Source of the DNA: DYIB01 sp049320945
GTDB lineage: Bacteria > Pseudomonadota > Gammaproteobacteria > Burkholderiales > Rhodocyclaceae
NCBI GenBank assembly: GCA_049320945.1
Contig: JBMOQT010000062.1
Coordinates: 1 to 14,512, forward strand
Reading direction: 5' to 3'
Length of the DNA stretch: 14,512 nucleotides
The position numbers and the translations under genes were made by a program. Shown here piece after piece: positions 1-6,415 of the stretch. Within the stretch, counting starts at the first letter, position 1; each line of letters begins with the position of its first letter. The notes beneath the pieces were generated by a model that did not search any database, was not told the origin of the DNA, and saw only the letters and a list, made by a program, of their open reading frames with translations.

Positions 1-1
1 G

Positions 2-943
2 GTCCATGAGATGGAAATCCACGGCGACCGGGGCGGACGGCTCGATTTCTCCGCCTACCAAAGCGGCGTCTCCGAGCTGGCGTGGATCGTCGAAAGCGGC
101 CTGATGCAGCGCGAGCTGTGGGAGACCGTCAAGCGCCAGGCCAATGTTACCGTGCTGTGCCCGGCCCGGCCCCGGGCGCTGGAATTCGACCCCCACGCGG
201 TGCGCCTGGCACTGGAAGACGGGCGCACGGTCCAGGCGCGCCTCCTGGTCGCCGCCGACGGCGCCGACTCCTGGGTGCGCCAAGCGGCGGGCCTGGCGGC
301 CGACACCCTCAGCTACGGCGAACAGGGGGTGGTGGCCAACCTGGGGTGCGAGCGCCCCCACCGCAACACGGCTTTCCAGTGGTTCCGCCCCGACGGCGTG
401 CTCGCCTGGTTGCCCCTGCCGGAAGGCCTGGTGTCCATGGTGTGGTCCACGCCCGATGCCCATGCCGCCGAGCTGCTAGGGCTGCCGGCGGAGGAATTCT
501 GCCGGCGCGTGGCCCAGGCCGGCGACCAGCGCCTGGGGGCGCTACACCTGGTGACCCCCCCTGCCGCCTTCCCCCTGCGGCTGATGCGCCTGCCCCAGGT
601 GGTGGCGCCGCGCCTGGCCCTGATCGGCGACGCCGCCCACACCATCCATCCCCTATCGGGCCATGGCATCAACCTGGGCTTCGCCGACGCCTGCGTCCTG
701 GCGCGGGAGCTGGAGGCCCTGCCCGCCCACCGGGATCCCGGCGACCTGTCCGTGTTGCGCCGCTATGCACGCGCCCGGGCGGAGGAAGTGGCCCTGCTGC
801 AATGGACCACCCACGGGCTGCAGCGCCTGTTCCGGCCGCGCGAGCCGGCCCTGTCGTGGCTGCGCAACGCCGGACTGAACCTTACCAACCGCCTGCCGGT
901 CGTACGCGAGATTCTCGTGCGTTACGCCCTAGGCTCGAATTGA
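2..943 (+). CDS. UbiH/UbiF-family FAD-dependent hydroxylase, 5' partial
   Basis: This is the C-terminal three quarters or so of a class A flavoprotein monooxygenase of the UbiH/UbiF/VisC family, which hydroxylates the ring of ubiquinone precursors. The frame is open to the window edge (VHE precedes the first in-window Met at 11), so the true start and the N-terminal GxGxxG FAD fold lie upstream. Visible signatures are the mid-protein VAADGADSWVRQ (the family's DG motif, contacting FAD and NAD(P)H) and GDAAHTIHPLSGHGINLGF, the GD motif binding the flavin ribose. The stop is TGA at 941-943. The dsbC-like gene starts 10-13 nt later, so the two are probably co-transcribed. Family assignment is firm. 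Which ubiquinone position is modified (UbiH, UbiF, UbiI, UbiM or another) cannot be told from this part. Confidence 0.9.
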   Translation, partial: VHEMEIHGDRGGRLDFSAYQSGVSELAWIVESGLMQRELWETVKRQANVTVLCPARPRALEFDPHAVRLALEDGRTVQARLLVAADGADSWVRQAAGLAADTLSYGEQGVVANLGCERPHRNTAFQWFRPDGVLAWLPLPEGLVSMVWSTPDAHAAELLGLPAEEFCRRVAQAGDQRLGALHLVTPPAAFPLRLMRLPQVVAPRLALIGDAAHTIHPLSGHGINLGFADACVLARELEALPAHRDPGDLSVLRRYARARAEEVALLQWTTHGLQRLFRPREPALSWLRNAGLNLTNRLPVVREILVRYALGSN

Positions 944-956
944 ACGGAGATAGATG

Positions 957-1661
957 ATGAAAAGACTGGTCGCCACCCTTGTCGTGGCACTGCTCGCCGG
1001 CTCGGCGCTGGCCAACGAAGCGGCCGTGAAGAAAGCGGTGGAAGGCAAGCTCAACTTCAAGGTGGACGGCGTGCGCAAGACCCCCTACCTGGGCCTTTAT
1101 GAAGTGACCGCGGGCAGCGACGTGATCTACACCGACGAGAAAGTGACCTACTTCTTCGCCGGCAACGTCATCGACGTGGCGACCAAGAGGAACCTCACCC
1201 AGGAGCGGGTGCGTCAGCTCTCGGCCATCAAGTTCTCCGACCTGCCCCTGGAGAACGCCGTGAAGGTGGTGCGCGGCAACGGCAAGCGCGTCATCGCCAC
1301 CTTCGAGGATCCCAACTGCACCTACTGCAAGCGGCTCGCCAAGGATCTGGCGACCATGGACAACGTCACCATCTACACCTTCCTCTACCCCATCCTGTCC
1401 CAGGACAGCTACGACAAGGCGAAGGCCGTGTGGTGCGCCGCCGACCGGGGCAAGGCCTGGCAGGACCTCATGGTCCAGGGCACGGCGCCCGCCGGCAGGA
1501 GCGACTGCGACACGCCCCTGGAGAAGAACCTGGCCCTGGGCCAGAAGCTGCGGGTCACAGGCACGCCCACCCTGTTCTTCACCAATGGCGAACGCATCCC
1601 GGGCGCCGTTCCCCTGGCCGAGCTGGAGCAGATGCTGGCCAAGGCGGGCGGCGGCAAATAG
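957..1661 (+). CDS. dsbC: DsbC-type thiol:disulfide interchange protein
   Basis: Periplasmic disulfide isomerase: DsbC-family proteins dimerise and reshuffle wrong disulfides, kept reduced by DsbD. The protein begins with a signal peptide (MKRL, then a hydrophobic stretch ending GSALA, with likely cleavage before NEAAV). The N-terminal dimerisation domain follows, then a thioredoxin-fold domain with active-site CTYC (about residues 121-124) in DPNCTYCKRL. A cis-proline loop is seen as TGTPTLFF. A second cysteine pair (WCAADRG... and RSDCDTP) matches the structural disulfide of DsbC. The length of 234 residues is normal. Two ATGs are adjacent (954 and 957). GGAGA at 946-950 sits 6 nt before 957 but only 3 nt before 954, so 957 is chosen. 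DsbG is less likely given the size and the CTYC motif. Confidence 0.92.
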   Translation: MKRLVATLVVALLAGSALANEAAVKKAVEGKLNFKVDGVRKTPYLGLYEVTAGSDVIYTDEKVTYFFAGNVIDVATKRNLTQERVRQLSAIKFSDLPLENAVKVVRGNGKRVIATFEDPNCTYCKRLAKDLATMDNVTIYTFLYPILSQDSYDKAKAVWCAADRGKAWQDLMVQGTAPAGRSDCDTPLEKNLALGQKLRVTGTPTLFFTNGERIPGAVPLAELEQMLAKAGGGK

Positions 1662-1672
1662 CGTGACACCGG

Positions 1673-1688
1673 GCTGCCATCCGGCAGC
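1673..1688. terminator. Possible hairpin between convergent dsbC and E2 genes
   Basis: A perfect 6-bp stem GCTGCC / GGCAGC with an ATCC loop lies 11 nt after the dsbC stop, in the 82-bp gap between convergent genes. No T tract follows on either strand, so it is only a weak terminator candidate. Confidence 0.3.
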
Positions 1689-1743
1689 GCCGGCGGATTG
1701 TCCTTGGCATATTCCCGGCAGGGTGGGCCGCTCTTGTGCGCCC

Positions 1744-2841
1744 TCAAGCGGCCCGCTCGATATCGGCGACCACCTCATTGAGGAACCGCGCCGCCTCGCC
1801 CCCGGTGACCGCCCGGTGGTCGAAGGTGAGGGATAGCGGCAGGATGCGATGCACCGCGGGTGCGCCCGCCACCGCCACCACCTGGTCGCGGATGCGCCCG
1901 GCCCCGAGGATCGCCACCGTGGGCGGCATGACAATGGGCGCGGCGTACCTGGCGCCGATCATGCCGAAGTTGGACAGGATGATGGTATAGCCGCGCAGTT
2001 CCTCCGGCGGAATCTTGCGCGCGATCACGTCGGCGCGCATGCGGTCGAGCCCCCGGCGCAGGTCCGCCGCATCGCGGTTCGCCACGTCCCGCAGGACCGG
2101 GACGAACAGCCCGTCCGGCGTGTCCACCGCTATCCCCACGTCGATCTTCTTGAGCAGGCGCCGCGCCCCGGCATGGCCGTCGTACCAGGCGTTCAGTTCG
2201 GGCGCCGCGCGGCAGCCGGCGACCAGGGCCCGCACCAGCCGGACGGTGATGTCCGTACCTGGCGGCCAGGCGTGGATGTCGGCGTCGTCGATGATGGTGG
2301 CGGCCGCCACCTCTTTGTGGGCGAGCGCCATGTTCTGAGCCATCGCGCGCCGCACCCCGCGCAGCGGCTCGGGCGGACCGAGCTCCTCGAGGAGTTTCGC
2401 CACCCGCTGCACGTCCTGGGCGGTGACCAGCCCTTCGGGCCCCGACGGTGTGACCATGGCGAGGTCGACCCCGAGCCGGTGGGCGAGCGCCCGTACCGCC
2501 GGGGTGGCCTTGATCCCGGGGGCCGCGCGCCCGACGGGCGCGGCCGCTTCCTCCGCCGCCTGGCGGCCCACCGGCATGTGGCCGACCACCGTGCCGGCGT
2601 CCGCTTCCTCGCCCTCGAACCCGACCAGCGGCGCGCCGAGATGTACCACCTCGCCGGGTCTGCCGAACAGCCTTTCGATGCGTCCGCCGTAGGGCGAAGG
2701 AATCTCGACGATGGCCTTGGCGGTCTCGACGGAGACGAGCGGCTGGTCGACCTTCACCTCGTCGCCTTCCTTGACGTGCCACTCGACGATCTCGGCCTCC
2801 TGCAGGCCTTCGCCCAGGTCGGGCAGCTTGAAGATCTTCAT
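1744..2841 (-). CDS. pdhC: Dihydrolipoamide acyltransferase, E2 of a 2-oxoacid dehydrogenase complex
   Basis: E2 core enzyme: it transfers the acyl group from the E1-acylated lipoyl arm to CoA, in a complex that most likely oxidises pyruvate. Domains in the 365 residues are: a single lipoyl domain at about 1-78, with the lipoylated lysine at K42 in VETAKAIVEIPSP; an Ala-rich linker; a peripheral subunit-binding domain at about 109-147 (IKATPAVRALAHRLGVDL); and the catalytic acyltransferase domain to the C-terminus. The active-site segment is FDHRAVTGGEAARF with His342, but the usual HxxxDG aspartate is Thr346. The start ATG overlaps the E1 beta stop as ATGA, with GGAG 5 nt upstream. It is the last gene of a three-gene operon. 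The substrate could instead be a branched-chain 2-oxoacid; the gene symbol is tentative. Confidence 0.88.
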   Translation of the reverse strand: MKIFKLPDLGEGLQEAEIVEWHVKEGDEVKVDQPLVSVETAKAIVEIPSPYGGRIERLFGRPGEVVHLGAPLVGFEGEEADAGTVVGHMPVGRQAAEEAAAPVGRAAPGIKATPAVRALAHRLGVDLAMVTPSGPEGLVTAQDVQRVAKLLEELGPPEPLRGVRRAMAQNMALAHKEVAAATIIDDADIHAWPPGTDITVRLVRALVAGCRAAPELNAWYDGHAGARRLLKKIDVGIAVDTPDGLFVPVLRDVANRDAADLRRGLDRMRADVIARKIPPEELRGYTIILSNFGMIGARYAAPIVMPPTVAILGAGRIRDQVVAVAGAPAVHRILPLSLTFDHRAVTGGEAARFLNEVVADIERAA

Positions 2842-3818
2842 GCGAACTCCAGCGCGCGGCGCGCGGCAGCGAGGATGCGCTCCACGCTCGGCATGTATTG
2901 GTGCTCAAGTCTCGGCAGCGGTACGACGACGTCATAACCGGTCACCCGCTGCACCGGCGCCAGCAGCGACGTGAGCCCGTGCTCGGCGAGTCCCGCGGCG
3001 ATCTCGCCGCCGAAGCCACCGGTGCGCGGCGCCTCATGCACGATGACGCAGCGCCCGGTCTTGGCCACCGACTCCAGGATGGTCGCCATGTCCAGCGGCT
3101 TGAGCGTCGCCACGTCGATCACCTCGGCGGCGACACCCTCCTGGGCCAGGGCGTCGGCCGCCGCCAGGGTCTCCTGCATCATCGCGCCCCAGCTCACCAG
3201 GGTGAGGTCCGTGCCTTCCCGCACCACGAAGCAGACATCCAGCGGCAGGGCGCTGCCGTCGTCGGCCACCTCCTGCTTGAACAGCCGGTAGAGGCGGGTG
3301 GGCTCGAGGAAGATGACCGGATCCGGATCGCGGATCGCCGCCAGCAGCAGACCGTAGGCGCGGACGGGGGAGGAAGGGATGGCCACGCGCACCCCCGGAA
3401 TGTGGGCGAACAGGGCCTCGGGGCTTTCCGAGTGGTGCTCCGGCGCGTGTATGCCGGCGCCATAGGGCGAACGCAGCACCATCGGGCAGTGGAGCCGCCC
3501 GCGGGTGCGGTGGCGCAGGCGCGAGGCGTGGTTGATGATGTGGTCGAGGGTTGGGTAGATGAACCCGGTGAACTGGATCTCCGCCACCGGCTTCAATCCT
3601 GCCGCCGCCATGCCGACCGCCAGGCCGGCGATGGCGGTCTCGGCGAGGGGCGTGTCGATCACCCGGTCGGCGCCGAAGCGCGCCTGCAGTCCCACGGTCG
3701 CCCGGAACACGCCGCCGTTCACGCCGATATCCTCGCCCAGCAGTACGACGTCCGGGTCGTGCGCCATCTCGTGGGCCAGGGCCAGGTTGACCGCTTCCAC
3801 CAGGCTGACTTCAGCCAT
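2838..3818 (-). CDS. pdhB: 2-oxoacid (probably pyruvate) dehydrogenase E1 component, beta subunit
   Basis: Beta subunit of the heterotetrameric alpha2beta2 E1, which decarboxylates the 2-oxoacid on thiamine diphosphate and acylates the E2 lipoyl group. The 326-residue length is normal. Visible family segments are LLGEDIGVNGGVF near the N-terminus, DTPLAETAIAGLAVGMA, the FTGFIYPTLDHIINHASRL helix region, RSPYGAGIHAPEHHSES, and a C-terminal transketolase domain with VIDVATLKPLD and HEAPRTGGFGGEIAA. The start at 3818 has GGGGAGG 5 nt upstream, inside the 3' end of the alpha gene, giving an 8-bp overlap. The 3' end overlaps E2 by 4 bp. This tight overlap implies translational coupling and matched subunit amounts. 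Branched-chain specificity is not excluded. Confidence 0.92.
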   Translation of the reverse strand: MAEVSLVEAVNLALAHEMAHDPDVVLLGEDIGVNGGVFRATVGLQARFGADRVIDTPLAETAIAGLAVGMAAAGLKPVAEIQFTGFIYPTLDHIINHASRLRHRTRGRLHCPMVLRSPYGAGIHAPEHHSESPEALFAHIPGVRVAIPSSPVRAYGLLLAAIRDPDPVIFLEPTRLYRLFKQEVADDGSALPLDVCFVVREGTDLTLVSWGAMMQETLAAADALAQEGVAAEVIDVATLKPLDMATILESVAKTGRCVIVHEAPRTGGFGGEIAAGLAEHGLTSLLAPVQRVTGYDVVVPLPRLEHQYMPSVERILAAARRALEFA

Positions 3819-4899
3819 GGGAGCCTCCCCCGCGCGGCGCGAAGTGCAGCGCCTGCTGCCGCTGCTCCTGAAGCGGCGCAGGCAGCGTCGCGTAGAGATG
3901 ATCGAACATCGCCTCGGGCGGCGGCGGCGGGACGGCGAGATACTCCTCCACCGCCCGGTTCACCTCATCCGCGCACTCCCGCAGGAGGGCCTCTTCCTTG
4001 CCCTTGTCCCAGGCGCCGATGCGTGCGAGATGATTGCGCAGCCGGGCGATGGGCTCGAGCTGCCACTGCTTGCTCACGTCTTCCGCGTCGCGGTAGCGGG
4101 TCGCATCGTCGGCGGTGGTATGGTCGCCGAGACGGTAGGTGAGCGCTTCGATCAGCGTCGGTCCGCCGCCGGAGCGCGCCTTGTCCAGGGCCTCGCTCAC
4201 CGCGTGGCGCACGGCGATGATATCGTTGCCGTCGATCTGCCGGCCTTCGATGCCCGCCGCGATGGCCTTCTGCGCCAGGGTCTGGGCCGCGCTCTGGCGG
4301 CTGCGGGGCACGGAGATGGCCCACTGGTTGTTGTTTGCGACCATCACCAGGGGCAGCCGCCACACGCCGGCAACGTTCATGCCTTCGTAGAAATCGCCCT
4401 TGGACGTCCCGCCGTCGCCGCAGATGCAGACCGCGACGCGCGGCTCCCGCCTTAACTTGAAGGCGTAGGCCACGCCCGCGGCATGGCACACCTGCGTGGC
4501 GATGGGCACGCAGTTGGGAAAGTCGTGACGCGCCGCCGCAAAATTGCTGCCCCGCTCGTCACCACCCCAGTAGAGCAGGCTCTCCACCATGGTCACGCCG
4601 CGGAAGAACTGGGCGGCATGCTCCCGGTACGAGGGCAGAAAGACGTCCTCCGGCCGCATGGCGCTCGCCACCCCCACCCCCACCGCCTCCTGGCCCAGGG
4701 CGGAAGCGAAGGTGCCGATCTTGCCGGTTCGCTGCAGCGCGATCGCCTTCGCGTCGAAGCTGCGGGTGAGCACCATGGCGCGATAAAGCCGAATGAGTTG
4801 CGCCGGGTCGCGGGCGAACTCGGGCAAAGCCTGGACGGGCTCGCCCTGGGGATCGAGGAATTGCGTATAGCGGATTTCGAAGCTCGCCACGGTGGTCAT
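3811..4899 (-). CDS. pdhA: 2-oxoacid (probably pyruvate) dehydrogenase E1 component, alpha subunit
   Basis: Alpha subunit of the thiamine-dependent E1. The thiamine diphosphate motif runs from GDG (about 161-163, in CGDGGTSKGDFYEGMN) to NNNQWAI at about 189-195. The active-site loop YRLGDHTTADDATRYR (about 255-270) and LPSYREHAAQF (about 88-98) match the family. The 362-residue length fits. The frame extends further upstream, but ATG at 4899 (MTTVASFEIRY) is chosen: GGGGAT lies just before it, and the 13 extra residues look non-coding. This is the first gene of the E1 alpha-E1 beta-E2 operon. An E3 (dihydrolipoamide dehydrogenase) gene is not adjacent and must come from elsewhere. The sequence resembles the acetyl-transferring pyruvate type in my recollection, but branched-chain oxoacid dehydrogenase is the main alternative. 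Confidence 0.9.
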   Translation of the reverse strand: MTTVASFEIRYTQFLDPQGEPVQALPEFARDPAQLIRLYRAMVLTRSFDAKAIALQRTGKIGTFASALGQEAVGVGVASAMRPEDVFLPSYREHAAQFFRGVTMVESLLYWGGDERGSNFAAARHDFPNCVPIATQVCHAAGVAYAFKLRREPRVAVCICGDGGTSKGDFYEGMNVAGVWRLPLVMVANNNQWAISVPRSRQSAAQTLAQKAIAAGIEGRQIDGNDIIAVRHAVSEALDKARSGGGPTLIEALTYRLGDHTTADDATRYRDAEDVSKQWQLEPIARLRNHLARIGAWDKGKEEALLRECADEVNRAVEEYLAVPPPPPEAMFDHLYATLPAPLQEQRQQALHFAPRGGGSHG

Positions 4900-4963
4900 G
4901 GGCGTATCCCCGGCTTGGTTTCCTGTTGCTACACACACGGGGGCGAGCGAGGCTTCCGATCAT

Positions 4964-4976
4964 TCAGGCCGCCTGA
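4964..4976. promoter_or_regulatory. Palindrome upstream of the E1-E2 operon, possible operator
   Basis: A perfect 13-bp palindrome TCAGGC-C-GCCTGA sits 65-77 bp before the E1 alpha start, in the 144-bp gap between the amt stop and the operon. Such a site could bind a dimeric regulator. No convincing -35/-10 pair is seen nearby, so this rests on symmetry alone. Confidence 0.25.
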
Positions 4977-5018
4977 CAGTCGCCAGACTTTTGACTCCTC
5001 CCCTGTATTTTAGTTACT

Positions 5019-5041
5019 GCACATTCCCGATGAGGGAGTGC
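5019..5041 (-). terminator. Possible terminator hairpin after amt
   Basis: Starting 2 nt after the amt stop on the minus strand, GCACTCCC pairs with GGGA and GTGC around a TCATC loop (8 bp with a 2-nt bulge). The following sequence is A-rich rather than a U tract, so a classic intrinsic terminator is not certain. Confidence 0.3.
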
Positions 5042-5043
5042 GT

Positions 5044-6246
5044 TTACCAGAGCGTCTCGCGCTCCGGTGTCGCCGTGATGTTATGAATGGACAGGTCGGC
5101 GCCGTTGAATTCCTGCTCCGGATCCAGGCGCAGCCCCACCGTCTGCCGGATGAGGCCGTAGATCACCAAGGCGCCGCTCACGGCAATCACCACGCCCAGC
5201 AGGGTGCCGGCAAGCTGGGCGGCGAAAGTCACGCCGCCCATGCCGCCCAGGGCGGTGCTGCCAAAGATGCCCGCGGCGATGCCGCCCCAGGCGCCGCACA
5301 GGCCGTGCAGGGGCCACACGCCCAGCACATCGTCGATCTTCCAGCGGTTCTGGGTCAGGGTGAACAGGTACACGAACAGGGCCCCGGCCACGGCGCCGGT
5401 GATGAGTGCCCCCACCGGGTGCATCAGGTCCGAGCCGGCGCACACCGCCACCAGGCCGGCCAGCGGGCCGTTGTGCAGGAAGCCCGGATCGTTCCTGCCG
5501 GCCGCCAGCGCCGCCACGATGCCGCCCACCATGGCCATGAGGGAGTTGACCGCCACCAGGCCGCTCACCTTGTCGATGCTCTGGGCCGACATGACGTTGA
5601 AGCCGAACCAGCCCACGGTGAGCACCCAGGCGCCCAGGGCCAGGAACGGGATCGAGGAAGGCGGATGGGCCGATATGGCGCCGTCCCTGCCGTAGCGGCC
5701 GCGTCGCGCCCCCAGCAGCAGCACGGCCACCAGGCCGATCCAGCCGCCCACGGCATGCACCACCACCGAGCCGGCGAAGTCATGGAACTCGGCGCCCAGG
5801 CTCGCCTTGAGCCAGGCCTGGATGCCGAACGCCTGGTTCCAAGCGATGCCCTCGAACAGGGGATAGACGAAGCCCACCAGCAGGAAGGTGGCGGCGAGCT
5901 GGGGATAGAACCGGGCGCGCTCGGCGATGCCGCCCGAGACGATGGCGGGAATCGCGGCGGCGAATGTGAGCAGGAAGAAAAATTTGACCAGCTCGTAGCC
6001 GGATTTCTGCGCCAGGGTGTCGGCGCCGTCGAAGAAATGCACGCCGTAGGCGATGCCGTAGCCAATGAAGAAATAGGCGATGGTGGATACGGCAAAATCG
6101 CTCAGGATCTTGGCCAGGGCGTTCACCTGGTTCTTCTTGCGCACCGTCCCCAGCTCCAGGAACGCAAATCCCGCGTGCATCGCCAGCACCATGATGGCGC
6201 CCAGTAGGATGAACAGCACGTCGGTGGACGACTTCAAATGCTCCAT
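5044..6246 (-). CDS. amt: Ammonium transporter, Amt family
   Basis: Inner-membrane ammonium channel of the Amt/MEP/Rh family, 400 residues, largely hydrophobic with about eleven membrane segments expected. The pore twin histidines are visible as H164 in DFAGSVVVHAVGG and H314 in VWPLHGLCGAWGG, 150 residues apart as in E. coli AmtB (168 and 318). The conserved Asp of DFAGS is D156. HNGPLAGLVAVCAG and DDVLGVWPLHG are further family motifs. There is no cleavable signal peptide. The C-terminal tail (GLRLDPEQEFNGADLSIHN) keeps the GLR start but not the usual HGExAY ending used in GlnK contact. The start has AGGGAGG 7 nt upstream. No glnK lies next to it in the window. Upstream sigma-54 and NtrC-like sites suggest induction on nitrogen limitation. 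Confidence 0.95.
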   Translation of the reverse strand: MEHLKSSTDVLFILLGAIMVLAMHAGFAFLELGTVRKKNQVNALAKILSDFAVSTIAYFFIGYGIAYGVHFFDGADTLAQKSGYELVKFFFLLTFAAAIPAIVSGGIAERARFYPQLAATFLLVGFVYPLFEGIAWNQAFGIQAWLKASLGAEFHDFAGSVVVHAVGGWIGLVAVLLLGARRGRYGRDGAISAHPPSSIPFLALGAWVLTVGWFGFNVMSAQSIDKVSGLVAVNSLMAMVGGIVAALAAGRNDPGFLHNGPLAGLVAVCAGSDLMHPVGALITGAVAGALFVYLFTLTQNRWKIDDVLGVWPLHGLCGAWGGIAAGIFGSTALGGMGGVTFAAQLAGTLLGVVIAVSGALVIYGLIRQTVGLRLDPEQEFNGADLSIHNITATPERETLW

Positions 6247-6253
6247 TTTCGGG

Positions 6254-6260
6254 CCTCCCT
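6254..6260 (-). promoter_or_regulatory. Ribosome binding site of amt
   Basis: AGGGAGG on the minus strand ends 7 nt before the amt ATG. It is a strong site that fixes the start at 6246. Confidence 0.8.
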
Positions 6261-6281
6261 ATGCACGAATCGGGAGCACTT

Positions 6282-6297
6282 AGCAATTTGTGTTCCG
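6282..6297 (-). promoter_or_regulatory. Sigma-54 (RpoN) promoter of amt
   Basis: The minus strand reads CGGAACACAAATTGCT. It fits the sigma-54 consensus TGGCAC-N5-TTGCW, with the invariant GG (6296-6295) and GC (6284-6283) separated by exactly 10 nt and a perfect TTGCT at -12. The predicted transcription start is near 6271, giving a leader of about 25 nt that contains the ribosome binding site. The position directly before an ammonium transporter makes chance unlikely. Confidence 0.75.
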
Positions 6298-6361
6298 CGC
6301 AGCTGCCCTCTTTCGCTTCAGTAACTTGCACAACCTCCGCGGCACGCCGGGGCGTTTCCCG

Positions 6362-6376
6362 GCACCAGCGCGGTGC
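6362..6376. promoter_or_regulatory. NtrC-like enhancer site 1 (proximal) for amt
   Basis: GCACC-AGCGC-GGTGC is a perfect dyad matching the NtrC core GCAC-N7-GTGC (consensus TGCACC-N5-GGTGCA). Its centre is about 98 bp upstream of the predicted sigma-54 start, the normal distance for an NtrC enhancer. Confidence 0.6.
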
Positions 6377-6392
6377 GGCGGGGCATACATCG

Positions 6393-6407
6393 GCCCCATT
6401 TCGGTGC
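6393..6407. promoter_or_regulatory. NtrC-like enhancer site 2 (distal) for amt
   Basis: GCCCC-ATTTC-GGTGC matches the NtrC dyad with one mismatched core base (GCCC for GCAC). Its centre is 31 bp (about three helical turns) from site 1 and about 129 bp from the predicted start. This resembles the paired NtrC sites about 32 bp apart at E. coli glnA. It lies just past the mltA stop. Confidence 0.5.
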
Positions 6408-6415
6408 GCACCGCC

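Noticed and set aside
2898..4142. A long plus-strand open frame opposite the E1 genes, with others opposite E2, amt and mltA.
   Set aside because: The plus-strand translations have no family motifs and are Arg/His/Gly-rich shadows; the minus-strand genes have full catalytic motifs and good starts.
4989..5020. Plus-strand TTGACT with TAGTTA downstream as a sigma-70 promoter.
   Set aside because: It would point into the 3' end of amt with no gene to serve, and the -10 match is poor.
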